Shown: positions 1-8,820 of the stretch, piece by piece
Layout of the letters: each line of letters opens with the position of its first letter
How positions within the stretch are numbered: the first letter of the stretch is position 1
Assembly: GCF_037991315.1 (NCBI RefSeq)
Contig: NZ_CP150300.1
Coordinates: 5,146,001 to 5,210,000, forward strand
Direction of reading: 5' to 3'
Length of the DNA: 64,000 nucleotides
From: Paenibacillus sp. FSL H8-0079
GTDB lineage: Bacteria; Bacillota; Bacilli; Paenibacillales; Paenibacillaceae
Notes under the pieces: generated by a model
Seen by the model: the letters and a program-made list of their open reading frames with translations, nothing else
Databases searched by the model: none
Told to the model about the DNA's origin: nothing
Program-made: the position numbers and the translations under genes

Positions 1-687
1 CTGAATTCCCATCTCATCGAGCTTGTTCGTAATTCCATCCATAACTGTATCAATATATTGCTCACGTTCCGCACGCTTTTTGTGCATCAGGTTTGCAATT
101 CGGTAGTATTGCTGCGGATTCAAATAACGGAGGGCGATGTCCTCCATTTCCCATTTGATCGCAGAGATACCCAAACGGTTCGCAATCGGACAGAAAATTT
201 CCAACGTCTCATATGAGATTCGGCGCTGGCTTTCTTCCGACTGAAACTTGAGTGTCCGCATATTATGCAGACGGTCAGCCAATTTAATCACGATGACACG
301 GATGTCCTGCGCCATGGCGATGAACATTTTGCGGTAGTTCTCGTTCTGCTGTTCTTCCTTGGAGCGAAACTGAATACGTTCCAGCTTCGTCAAGCCGTCA
401 ACAAGCATGGCACACGTATTGCCGAAATGATTGCGGATCTCTTCAAGTGAGACCGTAGTATCTTCTACTACATCATGAAGAAGCGCTGCTATTATGGAGA
501 TGGTGTCCATCTGCATGTTCACAACAATGTCGGCAACCGCAAGCGGATGCAGAATATACGGTTCTCCCGATTTTCGCGTCTGTCCATGGTGGGCCTGATC
601 AGCAAATTCGTAAGCTTCTCGTATGCGCACCAGATCGGGTTCTTTGATATATGCCCCGGCCTTCTCGAGTAATTGCTCTATGCCCAT
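1..687 (-). CDS. relA: (p)ppGpp synthetase/hydrolase RelA/SpoT, N-terminal part (cut by window start)
   Basis: Bifunctional RelA/SpoT protein that makes and degrades the stringent-response alarmone (p)ppGpp. Only the first 229 codons are present; the 3' part lies outside the window. Visible is the N-terminal HD hydrolase domain: RKSGEPYILHPLAVA near residue 38, the HD pair in ALLHDVVEDT near residue 70, and ADRLHNMRTL near residue 140. The synthetase, TGS and ACT domains would follow beyond the edge. The start ATG (685-687) begins MGIEQLLEKAG; no upstream in-frame start is evident, and AAAGGA lies rather far upstream (about 17 nt). A good promoter (774-802) and a 5' UTR hairpin (721-752) precede it. 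In B. subtilis relA follows recJ-apt directly; here a uracil permease intervenes. Confidence 0.95.
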   Translation of the reverse strand, partial: MGIEQLLEKAGAYIKEPDLVRIREAYEFADQAHHGQTRKSGEPYILHPLAVADIVVNMQMDTISIIAALLHDVVEDTTVSLEEIRNHFGNTCAMLVDGLTKLERIQFRSKEEQQNENYRKMFIAMAQDIRVIVIKLADRLHNMRTLKFQSEESQRRISYETLEIFCPIANRLGISAIKWEMEDIALRYLNPQQYYRIANLMHKKRAEREQYIDTVMDGITNKLDEMGIQ

Positions 688-720
688 TCTGATCTGTTCC
701 GTGTCCTTTCTATACCAAAT

Positions 721-752
721 GGAACCCGTGACAATGCTGCAACACAGGTTCC
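721..752 (-). promoter_or_regulatory. 5' UTR hairpin upstream of relA
   Basis: A 10-bp stem with one G-U pair (721-730 with 743-752) closes a 12-nt loop between the relA promoter and its start codon. It has no U-run, so it does not look like an intrinsic terminator. It may stabilise the leader or control translation; the function is inference. Confidence 0.45.
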
Positions 753-773
753 CCGTAAAAGTAATTTCCTATA

Positions 774-802
774 ATTATGACGCTTCGCCCGTTTCCCGTC
801 AA
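774..802 (-). promoter_or_regulatory. Sigma-A promoter of relA
   Basis: On the minus strand the -35 box TTGACG (797-802) is 17 nt from the -10 box CATAAT (774-779), predicting a transcript start near 767 and an 80-nt leader. A short inverted repeat (CGTCA/TGACG) overlaps the -35 box. Confidence 0.7.
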
Positions 803-993
803 CTGCTGACGAATAAGAGCGCTTATCCAATTTTTATATTGGTGATCCGCATGACCTCTAAGCTGTTTCTCCATGACGCACAGGTGATTGAATATATTTC
901 TTCATTCTTATGTATTATTACCGTTATTTGCTGAAATAGAAGGAAATTTCATGAAAATATAAATTCCATCGCTCTGCTGCGTCAAAAATGTTA

Positions 994-1022
994 TTGCTTA
1001 ATTAAGAGAAACTCTGTAATCT
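994..1022 (+). promoter_or_regulatory. Candidate sigma-A promoter of the uracil permease
   Basis: TTGCTT (994-999) and TAATCT (1017-1022, preceded by TG) are 17 nt apart, 39 nt upstream of the permease start. I saw no riboswitch or PyrR-type attenuator between promoter and gene. The rest of 688-1060 holds only this promoter and the divergent relA promoter and leader. Confidence 0.4.
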
Positions 1023-1060
1023 ATTGAAAGTTTGTGTTTCGGAAAAGGAGATGAAATTCA

Positions 1061-2377
1061 TTGCAACGCGAAATTCAGGTTAATCAAAAGATGCCACTTG
1101 GCTCGGGTTCACTGCTTAGCCTTCAGCATTTGTTCGCCATGTTTGGCAGCACAGTACTTGTACCGAACCTGTTCGGTGTCGATCCAAGTATGATCCTGCT
1201 GATGAACGGAATTGGAACACTGTTGTACATACTGATGTGTAAAGGAAAGATCCCCGCATATCTCGGGTCCAGTTTTGCCTTTATTGCTCCTGTCACTTCA
1301 GTATTGAAAACACATCCAGAGAACGGCTACTCCATGGCACTTGGAGCTTTTATCATTACAGGACTTGTGTTCTGCCTCGTGGCTCTTATTATTAAATATG
1401 CTGGAACAGGATGGATCAATGTTGTATTCCCACCAGCGGTTATGGGTGCCATTGTTGCCCTGATCGGTCTGGAGCTTGTGCCCGTGGCTGCAGGAATGGC
1501 AGGTCTGATTAATCCCGATGTACTTAAATATCCCAACTGGGCACCTCAAGCCAAGCCAATTATTTTGTCCATGGTCACATTGGGAATCACAGTAATTGGT
1601 GCCGTAACGTTCCGTGGATTCCCCAAAATTATTCATATTCTAATCGGAATTGTATCCGGATATGTATTAGGCTATTTTATGGGTCTGGTTGAAAAAAAAG
1701 CTATTGCAAACGCTGATTTCATCTCACTGCCAACCGTAACAACGCCTACATTTGACTGGTCCGTTATTTTCACCATTCTACCTGTAGCGCTTGTAGTTAT
1801 CGTTGAACATATTGGACATTTGCTTGTAACGAGCAGCATCGTAGGCAAAGATCTGTCGAAAGACCCTGGCCTCCATCGTTCCCTGCTTGGTAACGGCGTA
1901 TCCACCATTCTGTCCGGGTTTGTAGGATCAACTCCCAATACAACCTATGGTGAGAACATCGGTGTTATGGCCCTGACTCGCGTATACTCCACATATGTCA
2001 TTGGTGGCGCAGCAGTCATTGCAATCGTACTTTCCTTCTCAGGAACATTCTCGGCGCTTGTAGCCAACATTCCTGTGCCAGTTATGGGTGGTGTATCCCT
2101 GCTTCTGTTCGGGGTTATTGCAGCATCCGGTCTGCGTATTCTGGTTGAACAGAAAGTCGATTTTGCCAAACCGACCAATCTGTTGCTTACTACACTTGTA
2201 TTGGTCATTGGACTGAGTGGTACAGAAGTTACTTTCTACGGCGTTCATCTGAAAGGGATGGCACTGGCAACCATCGTGGGAATCCTGATGAGCTTGTTGT
2301 TCAAACTGTTTGAAGTGCTGGGTTGGTTGAATGATGATTCAAAAAAACAGCCTATCACTGAAAAAACGCCCCATTAA
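1061..2377 (+). CDS. uraA: Uracil permease, NCS2 family
   Basis: Nucleobase:cation symporter-2 protein of 438 aa that imports uracil across the cell membrane. Sequence signs are alternating hydrophobic segments across the whole length, GSSFAFIAP in the first half (near residue 69), the TM8 motif VEHIGHL with the substrate-binding Glu, and TM10 NTTYGENIGV with the second conserved Glu. These match UraA/PyrP rather than the xanthine/urate branch. It starts with TTG at 1061, 10 nt after GGAAAAGGAG; an ATG at 1051 sits immediately behind the ribosome-binding site in another frame and stops after ten codons. It lies opposite to, and between, apt and relA, and shares a bidirectional terminator with apt. 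Uracil is the most likely substrate; the apt neighbourhood alone does not show purine transport. Confidence 0.88.
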   Translation: MQREIQVNQKMPLGSGSLLSLQHLFAMFGSTVLVPNLFGVDPSMILLMNGIGTLLYILMCKGKIPAYLGSSFAFIAPVTSVLKTHPENGYSMALGAFIITGLVFCLVALIIKYAGTGWINVVFPPAVMGAIVALIGLELVPVAAGMAGLINPDVLKYPNWAPQAKPIILSMVTLGITVIGAVTFRGFPKIIHILIGIVSGYVLGYFMGLVEKKAIANADFISLPTVTTPTFDWSVIFTILPVALVVIVEHIGHLLVTSSIVGKDLSKDPGLHRSLLGNGVSTILSGFVGSTPNTTYGENIGVMALTRVYSTYVIGGAAVIAIVLSFSGTFSALVANIPVPVMGGVSLLLFGVIAASGLRILVEQKVDFAKPTNLLLTTLVLVIGLSGTEVTFYGVHLKGMALATIVGILMSLLFKLFEVLGWLNDDSKKQPITEKTPH

Positions 2378-2397
2378 TTCCATCGTATATACATCAA

Positions 2398-2440
2398 AAG
2401 CCTGTTCTTTCCAACCCTAACGGATGGAGAGAACAGGCTT
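2398..2440. terminator. Bidirectional terminator between uraA and apt
   Basis: A 16-bp hairpin with one G-U pair (2398-2413 with 2425-2440) has a T-run on the plus side and a shorter one on the minus side. It lies between the convergent uraA and apt genes and can serve both. Confidence 0.85.
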
Positions 2441-2532
2441 TTTCGCAATCATTAATGCTGTATATTATTTCCCGGGAAAAGGGAAAAGCAATTCAGGTTT
2501 TAATCAAAACACTCCAAGTGGAGATTTTAAAC

Positions 2533-3048
2533 TTAGTAGTTCATCAATGTGAATACATCGATTTTCTCAGGCAATTTAGCACGACCATTCAGGTCAGACA
2601 GCTCGATCAGGAATGCAGCACCGACAACGTTGCCACCCAATTGTTCAATCAAGTTGATGGAAGTTGCAATCGTTCCACCCGTTGCGAGCAGATCATCTGC
2701 GATCAAGACATTTTGACCTTTTTCAATCGCATCTGTGTGCATCGCGAGTGTATCTTTGCCATACTCGAGATCATAACCAACTTCAATCGTCTCTCCAGGC
2801 AGTTTTCCACTTTTACGAATCGGAGCAAAACCGACACCTAAAGCATATGCCAGAGGGGCGCCCACAACGAAACCACGTGCTTCAGGTCCAGCAATGACGT
2901 CAATTTTGAGATCAGAAACCATCACTTTCAGTTCATTGATCGCCTTGCGGTACATTTCTCCATCTTTCAACAATGTTGTAATGTCCTTAAAGCTGATTCC
3001 CGGTTGTGGAAAGTCAGGGATGACACGAATATAATCTTTAAAATCCAA
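2533..3048 (-). CDS. apt: Adenine phosphoribosyltransferase
   Basis: Salvage enzyme that converts adenine and PRPP to AMP in the cytoplasm. The 171-aa length is typical. Visible motifs are [12 protein letters not shown] at the N-terminus, [14 protein letters not shown] near residue 55, and the PRPP-binding loop [13 protein letters not shown] near residue 114. It starts with TTG (3046-3048), 8 nt behind AGGAGGAG. It follows recJ by 37 nt and is probably the last gene of the secD-secF-CDF-recJ-apt transcript, ending at the shared terminator with uraA. Confidence 0.96.
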   Translation of the reverse strand: MDFKDYIRVIPDFPQPGISFKDITTLLKDGEMYRKAINELKVMVSDLKIDVIAGPEARGFVVGAPLAYALGVGFAPIRKSGKLPGETIEVGYDLEYGKDTLAMHTDAIEKGQNVLIADDLLATGGTIATSINLIEQLGGNVVGAAFLIELSDLNGRAKLPEKIDVFTLMNY

Positions 3049-3085
3049 AATAATCTCCTCCTAAAATAAATACACAAACTTCCAT

Positions 3086-5494
3086 CTAAGATACGCCCTT
3101 CATCCGGGATATCATCCATTGTGTCAGTTGCGGTGTGGCTGCATCCAGCATCACCTGTTCTATCTCGGCCATGTTTTCGATCGCCTGATAGTGACGTGAA
3201 CCGGTTAGTTCACGCTTAGGTGGGTTATCCACAAACGCAATTTTTCCGTTATCACGGGTAATGAAGGATAACTCTTCGAATACATCCAACATCATCGTAA
3301 TCATGCGCGGCGAACATCCACACTGACGACTGAGCACAGGAGTAATCTCTTGTTCCTCCACGGGTTCAGCTTTCCATTTCAACACCTGCATATAAATACG
3401 CTTAAAGAGATCTCTGGAAGGCATCTGAAGGCGATCTCGGCGGTTGCCTGATCCGTGTAGAAGGATGATATTTTCAGCTCCACTGAACAAAGCCAGCATG
3501 GCATCAAGTTGTTCCGGGGTTTCCGGCGTATCAAACACAAATAACGTCCGGACTTGTTCCTGTCCATAATGCTGTGCAGCAGCATTACACGGAAATAACC
3601 CGACCTTTCTATCATATACCCAAAGGCAAGGTTCATACAATGAATTTCCCTCGGAAACGTCTGTTTCTTTCCGAACAATAGCGCCAACAGAACCTGATTT
3701 GTATCGCAGATGCACCTCAAGTGAGCTCAAGAAATGCTTCATCGCATTCAATGGCTCCGTATTACCGCGCAAATCAAATACTTGGACCTGAGGAACATGA
3801 ATGTCCTGAAGCATCAATTGAGGTTTTCTCATCCCATTCCATTCATTGATGGACAGTTCTCCCATCACATCAATAACGGAACCTGGGAGAAGGAACTCTG
3901 CTAACGCTCCCTTACCAAAAGCCACCGTTTCCAGTTGCTGACCATCTTGCTCCAGAACCAATTTCAGATGACGTTTCTCTCGACCCATCGTTCTGGTTTC
4001 CTTCACAGTCACACTTCTAAACACAAACCGTGGCGAAGGATTACTCATCCCGAAAGGCTGAAGTCTGTCAATCTCCTGGATCACTTTCAGCGGAACATCA
4101 CTGATTCTGCATTCATCATCTGCAAGACGCTGAGGTACAAAGTCCTCTTCGGTCAACACCGTTGCAGCAAACTCATTCAAGCCAGCCTCAAGTTCCTCCA
4201 GCTGATCCCGATGCAGGGTCATACCTGCTGCAGCCGGATGTCCCCCGTAATGGTCCATAGTGTGTTTATTGACCGTAAGCGCCTGATAGATATCCAAGCC
4301 CTCAATGGAGCGTGCAGAGCCTTTGCAGACACCACTCTCCGGATCGATCCCAAGAATAAGTGTAGGTCGGTAATAGCGGTCCAGCAATTTGGAAGCCACA
4401 ATACCAACCACTCCAACATTCCAGCCCTCACCAGCCAATACGATTACATCTGGAACGGATCCTGAACGAAGCTGTATCTTTTGTTCCAACTGTGCCGTTG
4501 CTTCTTGTAATATGCCCTCAACGACTTGCTGCCGCTCCCGATTCAATAGATCGAGCTGGCCGGCAAGCGTATGAGCTTCATCCAGATTCTCGGTGGTGAG
4601 AAGTGACACTGCTCTCCCGGCATGATCCAAACGTCCACTAGCATTAATACGCGGTGCCATAGCAAAGGCAATATTAATCGAAGTCACCTGACTCTGATCC
4701 ACACCACTAATTTCAAGCAATGCACTTACACCGGGAAGACGTGAACCACGCATGGATTCAATTCCATAACTGACGATAACCCGATTCTCACCTTCCAAAG
4801 GCATCAGATCGGCTACAGTGCCAATAGCCGCAATCTCCATCCATTCACCGGGCACTTCCCCGATCAATGCCTGAGCCAGCTTCAAGGCTACCCCCGCTCC
4901 TGCCAAACCTTTAAAAGGATACGGACATCCCGGAAGTTTTGGATTGATAAGTGTAAAGGCTTCGGGCAAAACTTCAGGCGGTTCGTGGTGGTCTGTCACA
5001 ATGACTTCGATACCCAGTGTTGCCGCATAGGCAATCTGTTCAACAGCACTGATTCCGGTGTCCACGGTAATAATCAATGAAACGCCTTGTTGATGGGCCC
5101 AATCCAACGCATGGTTGTGTAACCCATACCCTTCATTCGAGCGATGAGGAATGTATATATCGTACGAAGCCCCAAGATGACGCATCAAATGGATCATCAG
5201 CGATGTACTGGATACGCCATCAGCGTCATAATCCCCGTAGATTAAAATGTGTTCTTCCCGCTCCAAAGCCAGCTTGATTCGAGGCACTGCTTCATTCATG
5301 CCCAGTAGCAGATAGGGATCATGCATCTGATTCAGATCAGGATGCAAAAAACGTTCTGCCTCCTTCTCATTGTGCACTCCTCGACTCACAAGCAAACGTC
5401 CAACAAGGGGTGAAACGGAAAGCGCCTGCGAGAGTCCCGCAGCCGCCTCCAAATCGATATTCGGTGTATTCCACCGGTATTGCGAATAAAGCAA
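3086..5494 (-). CDS. recJ: Single-stranded-DNA-specific exonuclease RecJ
   Basis: 5'-3' exonuclease on single-stranded DNA used in recombination and repair. The 802-aa protein has the DHH-phosphoesterase motifs YGDYDADGVSS (near residue 90), VTVDTGIS and VTDHHEPP (near residue 168), the DHHA1 motif GGHPAAAGM near residue 418, and an OB-fold segment around 470-570. About 220 C-terminal residues form the extra region seen in Firmicutes RecJ. It starts with TTG (5492-5494) behind AAAGGAG. It is flanked by a CDF-family gene and apt, as in the Bacillales recJ-apt-relA cluster. Confidence 0.95.
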   Translation of the reverse strand: MLYSQYRWNTPNIDLEAAAGLSQALSVSPLVGRLLVSRGVHNEKEAERFLHPDLNQMHDPYLLLGMNEAVPRIKLALEREEHILIYGDYDADGVSSTSLMIHLMRHLGASYDIYIPHRSNEGYGLHNHALDWAHQQGVSLIITVDTGISAVEQIAYAATLGIEVIVTDHHEPPEVLPEAFTLINPKLPGCPYPFKGLAGAGVALKLAQALIGEVPGEWMEIAAIGTVADLMPLEGENRVIVSYGIESMRGSRLPGVSALLEISGVDQSQVTSINIAFAMAPRINASGRLDHAGRAVSLLTTENLDEAHTLAGQLDLLNRERQQVVEGILQEATAQLEQKIQLRSGSVPDVIVLAGEGWNVGVVGIVASKLLDRYYRPTLILGIDPESGVCKGSARSIEGLDIYQALTVNKHTMDHYGGHPAAAGMTLHRDQLEELEAGLNEFAATVLTEEDFVPQRLADDECRISDVPLKVIQEIDRLQPFGMSNPSPRFVFRSVTVKETRTMGREKRHLKLVLEQDGQQLETVAFGKGALAEFLLPGSVIDVMGELSINEWNGMRKPQLMLQDIHVPQVQVFDLRGNTEPLNAMKHFLSSLEVHLRYKSGSVGAIVRKETDVSEGNSLYEPCLWVYDRKVGLFPCNAAAQHYGQEQVRTLFVFDTPETPEQLDAMLALFSGAENIILLHGSGNRRDRLQMPSRDLFKRIYMQVLKWKAEPVEEQEITPVLSRQCGCSPRMITMMLDVFEELSFITRDNGKIAFVDNPPKRELTGSRHYQAIENMAEIEQVMLDAATPQLTQWMISRMKGVS

Positions 5495-5534
5495 TGATAA
5501 CGCTCCTTTCCTGATCTACTGGACCCGCGCTTCA

Positions 5535-6494
5535 CTACTGAATTAATGTCGCTTCGTGATCGGGCAGTTCATGATTGGATTTATAGGGATAACCTGGATC
5601 ATAAGGTATCGCTTGAATCTGTACTTCTTTCACATGACTGAAACGGGTTAGCAGTAGTGTCTTGGCCCGATTCGCAATCTCCTGTGCTTCCAATATTGAG
5701 ATCCTTGGATTCACACTAATAACCAGCTCAATCGTAACGTCATGTTCCTGTTCACGTGCAACCAAATGTTCAATGGTAATGATGCCATACACCCGCTGTA
5801 CAGTCTCTTTGAAATCGGACGCTTCTTCTTGCTCCAGTTCTTGAACAAGTGAACCATATACCGTGTCAACAATCATTCGGTAACCCTTGTGAAGCACAAA
5901 ACTGGAAGCAATCAACGCAGCCGTGGGGTCCAGGTAGAGCAACATACTCAAGCCCGTCTCTTCACCAGCCATCGAACCGATAATACCGATTAATACGGTG
6001 AGCGAGCAATAGAGTGCACGGCGATGTTGCTGTGCATAGGCCAGCGCCTGAGACTGATTTCGTTTACGGAAATATCTGTACTGAAATTGAAAAATTGCTT
6101 CCTTCACAGCCAGAGCCGCAACAGCCACCAAAAGTACTGACTTGCCAGGTGCTTCCGGTTCACTTCCGGAGAGACTACCCAATGCAGAGATGGCAAGCTG
6201 CAATCCACCCATGAGGATCAGGACAGATAACAATACTGAAATTCCCGGTCTGGCAACACGTGAATGTTCTCTAAACCGTTCCCTGCGAGCCTTGCTCTTA
6301 TGGCGTACAGACTTGGAGGGAAAAAGACCAGCCAGGGCAGAACCAGCTTCAGAAGCAGAATACAAGCCGTCAGCGAGCAATGATTTGCTGTTTGCCATAT
6401 AACCGACTCCCGCTTTGATCACCGCAAGTCCCATATTACCAGCAATACCGCTCCATGTGGCAGCATGAGCAGATGGGATATGTTCTCTGGTCAT
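5535..6494 (-). CDS. CDF-family membrane protein with degenerate metal sites
   Basis: A 319-aa membrane protein with the cation diffusion facilitator fold: an N-terminal hydrophobic region with SKSLLADGLYSASE in TM2, further helices near 80-210, LDPTAALIASSF in TM6, and a cytoplasmic C-terminal domain (IVTIEH-like IITIEHLVAREQEHDVTIEL and ISILEAQEIANRAK). However, the usual metal ligands look changed. The TM2 H-x4-D pattern reads Y-x3-E, the TM5 HHRSD pattern reads QHRRA, and the usual loop HP(F/Y)GHGK is replaced by a basic stretch around residue 64. It starts at ATG 6492-6494 behind AAGGGGG. It sits between secF and recJ. It may still move a cation by another site, or it may have a non-transport role; function is not assignable from sequence. 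Confidence 0.75.
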   Translation of the reverse strand: MTREHIPSAHAATWSGIAGNMGLAVIKAGVGYMANSKSLLADGLYSASEAGSALAGLFPSKSVRHKSKARRERFREHSRVARPGISVLLSVLILMGGLQLAISALGSLSGSEPEAPGKSVLLVAVAALAVKEAIFQFQYRYFRKRNQSQALAYAQQHRRALYCSLTVLIGIIGSMAGEETGLSMLLYLDPTAALIASSFVLHKGYRMIVDTVYGSLVQELEQEEASDFKETVQRVYGIITIEHLVAREQEHDVTIELVISVNPRISILEAQEIANRAKTLLLTRFSHVKEVQIQAIPYDPGYPYKSNHELPDHEATLIQ

Positions 6495-6528
6495 GAATAT
6501 TCCCCCTTAATTCTGTACATAAAGTTGC

Positions 6529-6551
6529 AAAACCGCGCCTGGCAGACGCGG
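6529..6551 (-). terminator. Weak hairpin between secF and the CDF-like gene
   Basis: A 7-bp GC-rich stem (6533-6539 with 6545-6551) is followed by only four T residues on the minus strand. It may attenuate read-through from secF into the downstream genes. Confidence 0.4.
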
Positions 6552-6567
6552 CTTCACAATAAGATGT

Positions 6568-7485
6568 TTAGTTAGATTCTTTAGCTACTGTTTTTGGCTT
6601 GTTAACTTGTTTACCTTTGAGCGTCAACCATAATGGTGCTGCAATAAAGATTGAAGAGTAGGCGCCGAACAGTGTTCCGATAACCATCGCAAGCGAGAAC
6701 ATGCGAATGGATTCTCCGCCAAAAATAAACAAACAAAGTGAAGCAACAAAAACTGTAAATGTTGTATTTAGTGAACGAGTCATTGTTTGTGACAAACTGT
6801 GATTGACTACCTCACGCAAGTCGGCTTTGGATGTCTTTTTGGCAAATCGCAAATTCTCACGAATCCGGTCAAAGATAACGATCGTATCATTGATCGAGAA
6901 TCCGACAATGGTCAGTACTGCAGTAATGAAGGTCAGATCCACTTCCAAACGGAAGATGGAGAATACGCTTATTACAACAAATGCATCATGGAACAGTGAA
7001 ACGACCGCTGCCACAGCAAAGCGCCACTCAAACCGGATCGCAACATAGATCATGATCCCGATACTTGCAATGAGTACCGCGTAGATCGCGTTGCGCTCCA
7101 ATTCTTTGGCCATCTCCGGATCGACGGTATTTACTTCATAGGAAGCTGATGCATCCAGTTTGGTAAATTCCTGTTTAAATTTGCTCTCTTGGGTCTCATC
7201 CAATTCATTGGAGAAACGAACATTTACACGGTCAGCCCCCGATGTAATGGTAACATCACCCTCATCAACACCGATGTCCTTAACGATAGGTTTAATCTGC
7301 TCCGCTGTGATTGCTTTGGATACCGAGATATCCACATTCGAGCCAGCACGGAAATCAACGGCGTAATTCAAACCCAAAGCCAGAATGCTGACAATCCCCG
7401 TAATCGTCAGAATAATCGAGAAGATATAGGCAATCTTACTACCTTTAACATAATCAAAATTCCAATTAAAGCGCACGAATTTCAC
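6568..7485 (-). CDS. secF: Protein translocase subunit SecF
   Basis: Membrane partner of SecD that uses the proton gradient to help pull secreted proteins through SecYEG. The 305-aa length and six-TM layout are typical. Visible are the N-terminal TM, DFRAGSNVDI after it, VAIRFEWRFA in the middle, and GFSINDTIVIFDRIRENLR, the signature of the SecD/SecF TM4 region. The start overlaps the end of secD by 20 nt, so the two are translationally coupled. In B. subtilis the two are one fused SecDF polypeptide; here they are separate genes. Confidence 0.96.
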   Translation of the reverse strand: MKFVRFNWNFDYVKGSKIAYIFSIILTITGIVSILALGLNYAVDFRAGSNVDISVSKAITAEQIKPIVKDIGVDEGDVTITSGADRVNVRFSNELDETQESKFKQEFTKLDASASYEVNTVDPEMAKELERNAIYAVLIASIGIMIYVAIRFEWRFAVAAVVSLFHDAFVVISVFSIFRLEVDLTFITAVLTIVGFSINDTIVIFDRIRENLRFAKKTSKADLREVVNHSLSQTMTRSLNTTFTVFVASLCLFIFGGESIRMFSLAMVIGTLFGAYSSIFIAAPLWLTLKGKQVNKPKTVAKESN

Positions 7486-8716
7486 TCTCCTTCACTCCGA
7501 AGTACTTAGGCTTCTTCAACACGTTACCCCGTACAAGCAGGGTCAACAGGAAGCGGGAGAAGAAAATATTCGTGATAATACTGGTGACAATATCAAAAAT
7601 CAGCACGAGTGCAAAACCTTTTACCGCACCTGTTCCCAAGAAGAACATAACAGCCGCAGCAATAATGGTTGTGATGTTGGAGTCAATGATTGTTCGGAAG
7701 GAATGTTTACCACCCGCTTTAACCGAAGACAAGATCGACTTACCACTGCGCATCTCTTCTTTAATCCGTTCGTACGTGATGATATTGGCATCGACCGCCA
7801 TCCCTATACCCAGGATAAACGCCGCAATACCTGGAAGGGTAAGTACGAATTCTCCCATATAGAAGATCGCAAGTACAAGCCACGTATGTGTGATCAAGGC
7901 AAAACTCGCAATAATACCAGGAATGCGATAAAGCCCAATCATGAACACCAGGATAATAACGGAACCAATTAATCCCGCTTTAATAGTCTGATCCAGAGAA
8001 AGCTTACCAAGTGTTGCACCAACACTTTGTGAATACTTCTCTGTAAGTTTCAGTGGCAATGCACCCAGGTTAATGGTGTCACGAAGCTGGTTTGCTTCGT
8101 CACGTGTGTAAGCACCCGAAATCTGAGCGGAACCATCTGTCAACTGTTGTCTAACGGTTGGAGCAGAGAGTAGCTCATCGTCCAAATAAATCGCAAGAGG
8201 TTGTCCGATCAAACGTTTGGTAATCTCGGAAAATTTGGCTTTGTCTTTCACTTGAATGTCAATCATAGGCTCATTCAATTGAGTGAATACAACTTTGGCT
8301 GCATTCTCAACAAATTCATTTCCGCGAAGTTCGATTTTGGTGTATTCGTCTTCCTTGTCATTATCAGCTTTACTACGGAAGGTCAAAACTGCTGGTTCTT
8401 TCATTTTGGCTCTAACTTCAGCCTCGTCTGTAACCCCTGCCAACTTCAATCGAATCCGGTTGCTTCCTTCAGTGGTTACCTCCGGTTCGCTTGTTCCGAG
8501 CGCATTGGCGCGGCTTTCAAGACTCTTGGCCGTTTGCACCAGTGATGCTTTGGTGACTTGTTGTCCCTCATCGAGCGGCTCTGCTTCATATAAGATCTCG
8601 TAGCCTCCCTTTAAATCAAGGCCCAAGCGTATATTTTTGAGCAGCTCCGGGCTTGTTCCCACCATTACCCCTGTGGTGACAAGCACGACCAGAATGAAAC
8701 TGATAATTCTTTTCAT
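7466..8716 (-). CDS. secD: Protein translocase subunit SecD
   Basis: Membrane component of the SecDF complex that drives late steps of protein export. The 416-aa protein has an N-terminal TM, LGLDLKGGYEILYE near residue 32, a reduced periplasmic-type region, and the C-terminal five-TM block with ILGIGMAVDANIITYERIKEE. The start is MKRIISF at 8714-8716. A longer frame open to 8791 can be set aside because its extra codons lie upstream of the promoter at 8753-8781. It heads the secD-secF-CDF-recJ-apt group. Confidence 0.96.
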   Translation of the reverse strand: MKRIISFILVVLVTTGVMVGTSPELLKNIRLGLDLKGGYEILYEAEPLDEGQQVTKASLVQTAKSLESRANALGTSEPEVTTEGSNRIRLKLAGVTDEAEVRAKMKEPAVLTFRSKADNDKEDEYTKIELRGNEFVENAAKVVFTQLNEPMIDIQVKDKAKFSEITKRLIGQPLAIYLDDELLSAPTVRQQLTDGSAQISGAYTRDEANQLRDTINLGALPLKLTEKYSQSVGATLGKLSLDQTIKAGLIGSVIILVFMIGLYRIPGIIASFALITHTWLVLAIFYMGEFVLTLPGIAAFILGIGMAVDANIITYERIKEEMRSGKSILSSVKAGGKHSFRTIIDSNITTIIAAAVMFFLGTGAVKGFALVLIFDIVTSIITNIFFSRFLLTLLVRGNVLKKPKYFGVKESEIRAL

Positions 8717-8752
8717 GCCGTTCCTAGATCCCCTTTCGTTCTCAATATTCCT

Positions 8753-8781
8753 ATTATAGCGATGCCGTAAAAAGCAGTCAA
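8753..8781 (-). promoter_or_regulatory. Sigma-A promoter of secD
   Basis: TTGACT (8776-8781) and TATAAT (8753-8758) are separated by exactly 17 nt on the minus strand. The predicted start near 8746 lies 30 nt upstream of the secD ATG. Confidence 0.85.
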
Positions 8782-8788
8782 TTTTCAA

Positions 8789-8820
8789 CAAAAAAGATCC
8801 CTTTCGTCTAGAAAGAGGAC
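8789..8820 (-). terminator. Terminator overlapping the end of the comN-like gene
   Basis: A 7-bp stem CTCTTTC/GAAAGGG has the gene's TAG stop codon in its loop region and is followed by ATCTTTTTT on the minus strand. It separates the gene from secD. Confidence 0.6.

Noticed and set aside
688..1060. Purine or PyrR-type riboswitch in front of the uracil permease
   Set aside because: I found no conserved purine-riboswitch core or PyrR-binding loop; only the two divergent promoters and the relA leader hairpin.
1051..1083. Ten-codon ATG frame overlapping the uracil permease start
   Set aside because: The ATG follows the ribosome-binding site with no spacing and the frame ends at once; the TTG at 1061 has proper spacing and continues for 438 codons.
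3935..4465. 176-aa plus-strand ORF opposite recJ
   Set aside because: Antisense to the RecJ catalytic and OB regions; no motif.
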